A stretch of DNA of 64,000 nucleotides, taken from positions 62,001 to 126,000 of the forward strand of contig CAZQAE010000004.1 in the NCBI GenBank assembly GCA_964591275.1, written 5' to 3'. The translations under genes were made by a program, and so were the position numbers. This stretch comes from G963674685 sp964591275. GTDB lineage: Bacteria > Lernaellota > Lernaellaia > JACKCT01. A model generated the notes under the pieces. It was given only the letters and a program-made list of their open reading frames with translations, searched no databases and was not told where the DNA came from. Below are positions 50,229 to 59,800 of this stretch, piece after piece. Positions within the stretch are counted from its first letter, which is position 1. Each line of letters begins with the position of its first letter.

Positions 50229-51506
50229 TTAATTTGTCAAAATATTATCTAAACCGTGCATATAAGGTTTTAATGCTGTTGGCAGGGTCACGGAACCGTC
50301 TTCGTTTTGGTAGTTTTCCAAGATTGCGACGAAGGTTCGCCCGGCGGCGAGGCCCGATCCGTTAATCGTGTGCACATATTGAGTGCCCTTCTCGCCTTTT
50401 TGTTTAAACCTGATTTTTGCCCGCCGGGCCTGAAAATCTCCATAATTCGAGCAGGAACTGATTTCACGGTATCGGTTCTGACTGGGAAGCCACACCTCCA
50501 AATCGAAACAGCGTTTTGCGGAAAAGCCCAAGTCGGCGCTGCAAAGCTCCACAACGCGATAAGGCAAATCAAGAGCGCGCAATATCATTTCCGCGTCGGC
50601 CATCAGTTTTTCATGCTCATTTTTGGATTCGTCCGGATGCGTGAATTTGACGAGTTCCACCTTGTCGAACTGATGAACGCGAATCATGCCGCGCGTGTCT
50701 TTGCCGTGAGAACCCGCTTCGCTCCGAAAGCACGGCGTGTAGGCGCAGTATTTTATCGGCAGATCCTCTGCTTCAAGAATCTCATCGTAATGAATGTTGG
50801 TCAGCGGCACTTCCGCAGTGGGAATGAGCCACAAATCGCGGCCTTCGACCTTGAACAGGTCCTCGGCGAATTTGGGGAGCTGCCCGGTCCCTTGCAAACA
50901 GGCCGAGTTGACCATATAAGGCGGCGCGATTTCCGTGTAGTCGTTTGTTTGGGTCTGAATGTCGAGCATGAAGTTGATTAGCGCCCGCTCCATCAAGGCC
51001 CCGGCGCCGCGCTGCATGGCAAAGCGCGCCCCGGATATTTTGGCGGCACGGCCCATGTCCAAAATGCCCAGCGCCTCGCCGATCTCTACGTGATCTTTCG
51101 GCGTAAAATCAAATTTTCTCGGCTCACCCCAAGTGCTGTGAACCACGTTGTCATCTTCGCTGGCGCCGATGGGCGTTTGCGCCGAGGGCATGTTCGGAAT
51201 GGCTAATAGGAGATCATCGTATTTTTCGTCGATGTCTTTCAGTTGCGGATCAATGCCTTTGATCCGCTGGGAGATTAGGCCCATCTCCTTTAAAATTTCA
51301 GACGCGTCGCCTTTTTCCTGCTTGATACGGGCAATTTCCCCTGAGGCCTTTTTCTGATCATGACGCAAGGTCTCCACTTCGGCGATAAGCCGCCGCCTGT
51401 TCTCGTCCAGTTGCTTTAGCTCATCCAGATCCACGCGCGCATTGCGCGTCTTGAGCATAGCGACGACTTCGTCATGGTGTGCGCGAACAAATTTTCTATC
51501 CAGCAT
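50229..51506 (-). CDS. serS: Seryl-tRNA synthetase
   Basis: The 425-residue class II synthetase has the N-terminal tRNA-binding coiled coil (about 30-105), TAEVPLTNIHYDEIL, motif 2 (FRSEAGSHGKDTRGMIRVHQFDKVELVKF), EISSCSNYGDFQARRAKIRF and motif 3 (NGSGLAAGRTFVAILENYQ). It charges tRNA-Ser with serine. The start is ATG 51506, where GGAGGG lies eight bases upstream; the upstream extension to 51551 is rejected. Divergent from the flavoenzyme gene. Confidence 0.96.
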   Translation of the reverse strand: MLDRKFVRAHHDEVVAMLKTRNARVDLDELKQLDENRRRLIAEVETLRHDQKKASGEIARIKQEKGDASEILKEMGLISQRIKGIDPQLKDIDEKYDDLLLAIPNMPSAQTPIGASEDDNVVHSTWGEPRKFDFTPKDHVEIGEALGILDMGRAAKISGARFAMQRGAGALMERALINFMLDIQTQTNDYTEIAPPYMVNSACLQGTGQLPKFAEDLFKVEGRDLWLIPTAEVPLTNIHYDEILEAEDLPIKYCAYTPCFRSEAGSHGKDTRGMIRVHQFDKVELVKFTHPDESKNEHEKLMADAEMILRALDLPYRVVELCSADLGFSAKRCFDLEVWLPSQNRYREISSCSNYGDFQARRAKIRFKQKGEKGTQYVHTINGSGLAAGRTFVAILENYQNEDGSVTLPTALKPYMHGLDNILTN

Positions 51507-51732
51507 CGTAATCGCCCTCCCCGGCGGATTAGGAATCTGGGAATCTATCACGCACGCACTCGGATTTCCAGATGGGTCAAGAAATCTAACGAAGATGTCT
51601 CCACCGGGGGATGCGAACCTCGCCGGTCTTTTGCCAGAGACTTCTCTTGTCCTTTGGGCTTCGATTCTGTTAAATCATCGTGCTTTGGAAAAAAGCGGAT
51701 CAAACGCAAACCAAAAGTGAAAGGCGTTCTTC

Positions 51733-53775
51733 ATGAACTCGCGATATCCAGCCGACAAATGCGTCAAACTTTTTGAGCCCATTCAAATCCGGGACATGAC
51801 GGTGAAAAACCGGCTCGTCATGACCGCGATGCACCTCAACTACACGCCCTCCGGCGAAGTCAACGATCAGCTCATCGATTTCTACGCTGAGCGCGTGGCC
51901 GGCGGCGTCGGCCTGATCGTGATCGGCGGATGTTCCATTGACGTCGTGGGCAGCATGCCCGGAATGATCGGCGGTCACGATGACAAATATCTGCCGGGCT
52001 TAAAACGTTTTGTCGAGGCCATGAAGAAGATCGATCCGACGTGCATGGTCTGCGCGCAGCTTTATCAGGCTGGGCGTTACGCCTATTCCTGGCTCATGGG
52101 ACAGCAGCCCATTTCGGCCTCGGCCATGCCGTCGAGCTTCAACCCCGAAACTCCGCGCGCTCTGGGAATCGGCGAAATTCCCGAAGTTCAGCAGCGCTAC
52201 GCGGACGCGGCCCTGCGTTTCAAAAAGTGCGGATTCGATACGGTGGAGATCATCGGCAGCGCGGGCTATCTGATCTCCCAGTTCCTTTCTCCGGCGACGA
52301 ATAAACGGGAGGACGAATACGGCGGCGGCTTTGAAAACCGCGCGCGATTCGGCGTGGAAGTCGTGCAAAAGACCCGCGCCGCAGTGGGTGATGATTACCC
52401 GCTGATGATGCGCGTGGCCGGAGCGGACCTGGTGCCCGGCGGGCACACAAACAAGGAATCGGCGCAGGCCTGCGTCCTTTTTGAAAAGGCCGGCGTGGAT
52501 TGTTTTAACGTCACGGCGGGTTGGCATGAGTCGAAAGTTCCGCAGATCACGATGAGTGTGCCACGCGGAGCCTTCGCGCATTTTGCGTACGGCATCAAAA
52601 AGCAAGTGAGCGTGCCGGTCATCGCCTGCAACCGGATAAATGATCCGATGCTGGCCGAGGAAGTTTTGCGCAACGGACTATCGGACATGATCGGAATGGC
52701 CAGGCCGCTGATCGCCGATCCGAATTTGCCCAATAAGGCCAAAGAGGGTGATTTTGGCCTCATCAGAAAATGCATCGCCTGTAATCAGGGCTGCTTTGAC
52801 CACGTGTTTTCGGGCGATGACATCAATTGCCTGGTCAACTACCGCGCCGGGCGCGAAGGGCAATACAAGCAGTTGCCCAAAGTCGAGACTCCGAAAAACA
52901 TCATCGTGATCGGCGGCGGTCCCGCTGGTTGCGAGACAGCGCGCATAGCCGCGGAAAGAGGCCACAAGGTCATCCTGCTGGAAAAAGCCGACAGGCTTGG
53001 CGGCCAGATTCACCTGTGCGCTGCGCCTCCGGGTCGCGAAGATTTCATCGAGCTGGCGCGTTTTCACGAAGCGGCGCTTAAGGATCTTGGCGTGGATGTG
53101 CGCCTGGGCGCTGCCGCGACGAAGGAGATGATTGCGTCATTAAAACCCGATGAAGTGATTGTCGCCGTCGGCGCGGAGCCGATAATGCCGTCCTTTGCCG
53201 AAAGCACGGACGCAGAAAATATCAATATTTTTCTCGCGCGCGACGTGCTGCTGGGAAAAGCACGCTGCTATGGCGATACCGTCATCATCGGCGGCGGCGC
53301 CGTGGGTTGCGAAACGGCTTTGCACCTCACGCAGCAAGGCGTGATTCGTCCCGAACTGGCCGCTTTTCTGATCGAGTCCGGCGCCGAGCAGGCCGAGCGG
53401 GTCAAGGAACTGCTCAGTGAACCGGTGCGAAAAGTTTATCTTGTGGAGATGCTGCCGAAAATTGGGCAGGACATTGGAAAATCGACGCGCTGGACGATGA
53501 TGAAGGACCTTGGCCGCATGCATGTGGATATTCGCAAAAAAACGAAAGTGCTTGGGCTGGAGGCCGGCGGCGTGCGCGTGGAAATTTCCGAAAATGAAAG
53601 CGAACTTATTGCCTGCGAGAACATCGTTCTGGCCGTGGGATACAAGGCGGATTCAGCGCTGCCCGACGCGCTGACCGATGCCGGATTCCACGTGACCGTC
53701 ATAGGCGATGCAAAAAAGCCCCGCATGGCAATCCACGCGGTGGCCGAAGGATTCAAGACGGGGCTTAGCGTTTAA
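51733..53775 (+). CDS. FadH-type Fe-S flavoenzyme (2,4-dienoyl-CoA reductase family)
   Basis: The 680-residue protein has the three-domain layout of the FadH/BaiC/trimethylamine-dehydrogenase family. An Old Yellow Enzyme FMN barrel (1-340: LFEPIQIRDMTVKNRLVMTAM, SAGYLISQFLSPATNKREDEYGG) is followed by the 4Fe-4S motif CIACNQGCFDHVFSGDDINCLVN and a Rossmann FAD/NAD(P) part (NIIVIGGGPAGCETARIAAERG; second GxGxxG as VIIGGGAVGCETALHL). These enzymes reduce enoyl/dienoyl-CoA or related alpha,beta-unsaturated substrates with NAD(P)H. The usual FMN-loop HGYL appears as SAGYL, so substrate or proton donor differs from E. coli FadH. No fatty-acid genes adjoin, so the substrate is undefined. Confidence 0.85.
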   Translation: MNSRYPADKCVKLFEPIQIRDMTVKNRLVMTAMHLNYTPSGEVNDQLIDFYAERVAGGVGLIVIGGCSIDVVGSMPGMIGGHDDKYLPGLKRFVEAMKKIDPTCMVCAQLYQAGRYAYSWLMGQQPISASAMPSSFNPETPRALGIGEIPEVQQRYADAALRFKKCGFDTVEIIGSAGYLISQFLSPATNKREDEYGGGFENRARFGVEVVQKTRAAVGDDYPLMMRVAGADLVPGGHTNKESAQACVLFEKAGVDCFNVTAGWHESKVPQITMSVPRGAFAHFAYGIKKQVSVPVIACNRINDPMLAEEVLRNGLSDMIGMARPLIADPNLPNKAKEGDFGLIRKCIACNQGCFDHVFSGDDINCLVNYRAGREGQYKQLPKVETPKNIIVIGGGPAGCETARIAAERGHKVILLEKADRLGGQIHLCAAPPGREDFIELARFHEAALKDLGVDVRLGAAATKEMIASLKPDEVIVAVGAEPIMPSFAESTDAENINIFLARDVLLGKARCYGDTVIIGGGAVGCETALHLTQQGVIRPELAAFLIESGAEQAERVKELLSEPVRKVYLVEMLPKIGQDIGKSTRWTMMKDLGRMHVDIRKKTKVLGLEAGGVRVEISENESELIACENIVLAVGYKADSALPDALTDAGFHVTVIGDAKKPRMAIHAVAEGFKTGLSV

Positions 53776-53894
53776 AAGGGTCTAGGGTTTGGGGCCCGCG
53801 TATTGAGCCTCGACAAGAGCGAGCCTTCCAAGAGGGCGACACAAAACGCGACGTTATCATCCGATGATCGCGATTGAAAAAGCATTTCTCTTCG

Positions 53895-56800
53895 TTAAAC
53901 GTAGCCGATATTATCGTCTGGATCGTCGTCGGATTTTTCGGACAGTTTCTGAATTTTATTGCGGACCCCGCGATAGTCGGCGTCCATCTCGTCAACTTCC
54001 CTGTAAACGCGCAGCGCCTTCTTGTATTCATTGAGCATTTCGTATGCCGCGCCCAAGTCCACCATGCAGTCGAGCCTTTCCTGGTCGGCAAGGCCGTGGT
54101 ATTCGACATCCAGGGCCATCTCCAGATAAGGCGCGGCCTGATCCCAATTTTCCTGCGCCATGAAACATTGGGCCAGTTGCTGCGCGATTTGGACTTCTAT
54201 TTCCGGGTCGCCCAGCGCCAGGGCCTTTCCAAATTCGGCGATGGCGTCTTCCATCTGCTCCATTTCCTGGTAGGCGATTCCGAGCGAGAAATGGGCTTCG
54301 GCGTCTTGCACCCCTTCCGGGGTCATCATGCCCCTAAATTCGCTGACCAAACTATCAAGACCTTCACCTATGGGCGCATCGGCCTGAACGCCAATATCAT
54401 CCATCAGCCCATCAAGAAGATCTGAGCCTTCAGGCTTTTCAGCGTCTCCGTCGGAGGGACCAAAAATGTCATCCAGCATATCATCGACTTCGAGTCCTTC
54501 GGCATCAGGCTCCCCGGCATCCGAGGGCCTCGCCTCGGCGCTTTCGTCAGACTCCGGCTCCGCAAATTGTTCAGGAGCTTCATCCGCCGGAGTTTCAGCA
54601 AAGAGATCAATATCATCTTCCGGCGCTTCCGGCTCGACGACCGGTACGACCGGTTCGACTGGTTCGGGAATAGTCGCTTCCTCAGGTATTTCTTCGTCGT
54701 CGGATTCCGGCTCCGCAATATCCTCGGAAGCTTTATCCGCCGGAGTTTCAGCAAAGAGATCGATCTCGCTTTCCGACGCCTCGCTTTGAGTTTCGAGTTC
54801 ATCGGCGGTCGCTTCCGCAGCTTCAGCTTTAGCCATTTCATCGCCGACTTCCGACTCGCTCAGTTCCGGCTTGTCGGCATCATCGCCCGATGTTAATTTG
54901 ACGACCGGTTCGACCGGTTCGGCCGGTTCGGCCGGTTCGGCCGGCTCGACCAGTTCGGCCGGCTCCGCATCGGCCTTGCTCTTGTCGCCGGCCCACTCGA
55001 TATCGACGTCGCCTGATTCCTGGAACTCTGTTTGCACATCCTCAAAGAATTCTCCGGCATCGGGTTTGACTTCAAGATCTTCGCTGTAATAAAGATCGTT
55101 GATGCGCTTTGAGACTTCCTCATGATGGGGGTCAATCTCAAGAATGCGTTCCAGCAGGGCCTTGGCTTCCGCGGTTTGTCCGGTCGCAGACGCGGCGTCG
55201 GCTTTAGCGAACAAGTCCTTAATCCGCCCATCGGCTTCCGCGATGCGGTCGGCGATACGGCTTTGTGTTTCGGTCAGTTCATCGTTGTCCGGGTCCAGTT
55301 CCAATCCACGCATGATGTGTGTCTCGGCCTCAGAGAGCCGTCCGCTTTCCAGGCACAGCTCCGCCAGCGCACCCAGTTCGCCCAAAGCTTTGTCTTTCAT
55401 CTCCCCTTTCAGGTACAGGTCAACAAGCCTTCTATGCGCCTCTTCGTTTCGAGGGTCGATTTGCGTGATTTTGTTAACGAGTTCGGAGGCAACTTCAAAG
55501 TTGCCTTCGGCGATGAACTCATCGGAAAGCGTAAATAGAAGCAGGCTGGCTTTGTCGGATTGTCCCGTTTCGACGTAAAAGTTGGCGAGGGCGTTTTGCG
55601 TGTCGGGGTCTTGCGGCGCGATCATCAGCCGCTTGTGGTAGAGAGCCTCCCGCTCTTCAGTTCGCCCCTCGGCTTCGCTAATGCGCAGCAGTTGATCGAT
55701 GGATTTCAGTCGTCCTTCGTCGTCATCCGCGCCTTCGAAAAACGCCAGCAACCTTTCCTGCACTTTTTCATTGTCCGGATCAAGGTCGGCGATTCGCTCA
55801 AGGTAATGATGTTCCTTTTCCCGATCCTCCCGCGAAGCCGCTTTGTCGGCCAGCGCAAGGAATTCCTCAACCGCTTCGGAGACTTTGTTTTGATCCGTCA
55901 GGACCTTTGCGAGGCTCTCCCTGACATTTAGGTCATCGGGCATGGCCATCGCCAGATCGCGAAGGCTGTTTTCCGCTTCTTCCAAATCTCCCGAGGCAAT
56001 TTTCAATTCCACCAACTGCCGGGTGATTTCAAGGCTCTTATCGCCTAGTCCCTGCGCATCGTAGGCGGTTTTCATTTTCGACAGGGCTTCTGACTTGCGT
56101 GGCCCCATATTCATGACATCCTGCAAAACCGCGACGGCCTCATCGTATTTTTCGTCTGCAATAAACTGATCGGCGAGGATCAAGAGTTCATCAACCGCCT
56201 CGTCTTCTCGGTCGTTATCACGGAGTTGGGCAGCCAGGCGTCTGCGGGCCTTTTTGTTGTGTTCATCCACCCCAAGAATGTCGCGCCAGGCGTTTTCGGC
56301 ATCTGCGACGTTATCGGTTCTCTCGCAGATTTCCGCGATGGCGAAAGCCGCCTCAAGGGCCTGATCTTTTTCGTCGCGGGAGATGTGAATGTCTTTCAGA
56401 CTTCGCCAAGCCTCGATGTTGTCAGGATCGATGTCGATGATTTCTCGCAACCAGTCTTCGCGGTCTGCGTCTTCCAGCGTGTCGGAAAGGGTCGACAAGG
56501 CGCTCAAAAGCGTTGCGACGGCGTCTTCGGTGCGCTGGGTCCTGAGATAGTAGTCCCCAAGATTTCTCCAACTCGCCGGGTTTGCGCCGTCAATGTCGGC
56601 GACTTCTTTCAGGCATGTTTCGACATCGCCATCGCCTCGTTCGCCCAGCACCGCCGCCAAGCGATTCAAATATTCGACGGCCTGCTCAACGTCATTTTCG
56701 TCCAGGGCAATTTGCTTCAATTTCCATAGCGCGAATTCGTTTCGATCATCGAGTTCGATAATGTCAGCAAGCGCATCGGATAGACCGTCTTTGTCGTCGG

Positions 56801-59800
56801 TTTTTGAAAGGGCGTCGGCGTAGTTGAATAATAGATCGATGGCCTTTTGCGGATTGTCGCCATCGAGGTAGTAATGTTTGAGTTCGTTTTGCGCCTTTTT
56901 GTGCAGGGGATCGAGTTCAACGACAAACTCCAGGGACATCTCCAGCGTATCGGGCATATTCGCGGCACGGGCTTGCGCAGCGAGGGCAATAAGCCCGTGA
57001 ACGGATTTTTCCTGATCCTCGAATTGCGAGTAGAGGTCGAAAAGTCCATTTATGACGACTTCGTTTTCGGGGTCGATGTCAAGGGCGCTTTTGAGTATGT
57101 CGGCTGCGGCCACAAGGTCATTTTCAGCGATGAGGATCTTTGCAAAGCGGATCGTTTCGGCGACAGCGGCTTCGCTGTCTTCCACGTTGACATAAAGCGA
57201 CTTGAGCGACTTGTGCGCCTTGGCATCAGCGGGGCGCATTCCGATAACGCGCCTAGCGGTTTCGATGGCCTCGGCCTCCCGGCCCTGATCTTTATAAAGG
57301 TCCAGAATTTTCAGCAGTTCTGCGACGAATTCATCTTCCGGTCCGGCGGCGTCCAGAAGATTCAACGCCTTTTGCGCGGCCTCGATATCGCCTGGAGCCA
57401 GGTCCTGAAGTTTGCGGACGTATTGCAGGGCTTCGTCGAACTCGCCGAGGTTTTCTTTCAAATCGGCAAGCTTGACGAGGTATTCCGCGGCCTTGTCCTT
57501 GTCATCCGCATCCTCGTGAAGGCGCAGGAGCCTTGTCAGCGTGTCGACGTTGTTTTCCTCGATCGACAGCGCTTCGACAAGCGCGCTTTCGGCCCGCTCA
57601 GTGTCTTCGCGTTCCAGTGCGATATCCGCGATTTTGAAGAGAACGGGAATCGCCAAAGCGGCGTTTTCCGCTTTCTTGTACAGTTCAACCTGGCGATTGA
57701 GCACGTCATCAATGTCCGGCTCCAGGGCAAGGACGGAGACGGTCGCATCGAGAGCGTCTTCAATTCGTCCGGCTTGCTCATACAGCGTGGAAAGCTCCAG
57801 GAGACGTCTGATTTCCTCCTCATTGTCTTGCGTCGACCGCGCCAGACTGAGAAGCTGCTCACGTATTTCAATATCGGCAGGCGAAAGATCCGCTGCTTGC
57901 TTGAGGAATGCCGCGGCGTCTTCATGTCGATCCTCGGTCGCAGAGATTTCAGACAGCCGTCGCAGATGTTTGACTGCGGAATCCGAGTCGCCCTGTCGCA
58001 CGCACAGATCAACCAGGGCTTTGAGCGCGCCGGTGTGTTTGTCGTCCAGTCCGAGAATCTGATCGACCAGATACCGGGTCTGGTCATCGTTTTTGCTCGC
58101 CTCGTTGATCGTTAATGCGTTGTTAAGAGACGCAATGGCGTCTTCGCTACGCCCGGCGTCCATGTAAAATTCCGTAAGACGACTGCGGATTTCGGTGCTG
58201 CCTGGAAGAATGCCCACGGCTTCCAGAAGGCTTCTTTCGGCCTCGTCGAGTTTGTCGGTTTCCGTGAGGAGCCGCGCGATTTCGAGAAGCTCGGCGCCGG
58301 TCGCGTCAACATCTTGCTTTTTGATGAGCAATTCTTTACGCGCAATCCGCACATCGATATTTTCGCCGTCCAAGGAAATGATTTCGTCAGCTGTCACCAG
58401 GGCGGCATCATCATCGCCGGCTTCCTTATTGGCCATGAGCCTGATCATCAAAAGGGAAACCACTGCGTCAGTGCGACCGGCCTCTATGTATAAATCATGG
58501 AGTCGCGTTGTTGCGCGCGTGTCGTTGGGTTGAAGTTCCAGTGCGGTTTCCAAATCTCGGATGGCGCCATCGATATCTCCGGCCTTTTTCCTGATTTCGG
58601 AGATGGCGATCAATTCTCCGGACGCAGCGCCCATGTCCCCCGCGCCCTTGTGAATCTCAAAGATCGTTTCCCGCGCGGAGATATGGTTCGGATCCAGCCC
58701 GGCGATCTCGCCCAGGAAACCAAGCGCTTGCGCGTCGTGGCCTAAAGATCGCGTCGAATCCACCAGTTTCAGCAGTGTTTCAACGGCCCGGTCTTCCTGG
58801 TTTGAAGTGATGTAGATATCTTTGAGAGTTTTTAGGGCATCATGATTCAGGTCGTCCAATGCGAGAACGTTTTCAAGCGCCGCCACGGCTTCATCGTTCC
58901 TTCCGGCTTGCTTGTGCAGCCCGGCCAAATGGAAATACTGCTTGATGGCGTCGTCTTTCCTATCGAGTTTATGAAGCAGGTCGGCGTGCATTTCCCGGGC
59001 ATCGATTCGTCCCTTGTGAAGATCGAGAATCCTCGCGATATACCCTTCGGCAGCGACGTAATCTTCACTTTCGTTCGCTGCTTCGCCAAGCCTCATCAGC
59101 GCGGTGGCGGCCTCATCGTTTCTTCCAAGTTCCTGCAGGAGGTCCGCGAGCGCTCGAATTGTTTCGAGCCTGTCGGGTTCGATATCGAGGATTTCCCTGA
59201 GTCTGACCTCAAGGTCCTGATTGTCGTCTCTGCTGTGAGCCGTCTCGCAAAGCCGTGAAAGTATTGCGATGGCCTCGTCGTTTTCCCCGGCGGCGATATG
59301 GAAGTCCTTGACCGCGCACAAGGCTCGCTGATCGCTTTCATCAATCGCCAAAATCCGCCGAAATACTTCTTCCGGCGTGCGATCGTCGGGCTTTTCTTCG
59401 CCAAGCTGCTCGGCGATGGAAAATAACTGTTCGACGGCTTCTTCTTTTCGGTCCTGCTCGATATACGCGCTCACGAGAATTTCCCTGGCGTCCAGGCGCT
59501 TGGGATCGTGCGCAAGAATCTTTGAGGCAAACTCAATGGCTGCTTCAAAATTCTCTGTGTCCGCTGCATCCTCGGCGAGCTTCTCGTATAGCGGCAGAGC
59601 CTTCTGGGGATCGTTTTCGTCGTAATACGCGGCGAGTTGCTCGACGACGGCGATGTCGCCGGGAGCCAAATCGGACAATTCCAGCAGATATTGTCCGTAA
59701 AGATCATTTTGCCCATCGGCCCTGGCGGCCTCGGCCATCTGTCCGGTGAGAGCGATGCGGCTTTGGTTGTCATCGCCGGCTTCGGCCAGTTCGCGCTGGA

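Noticed and set aside
51507..51732. T-box or tRNA gene upstream of serS
   Set aside because: No T-box sequence, cloverleaf or T-loop motif could be found; only a divergent promoter region is supported.
56847..58115. 422-codon plus-strand open frame inside the TPR gene
   Set aside because: Antisense to regular TPR units; no ribosome site or domain.
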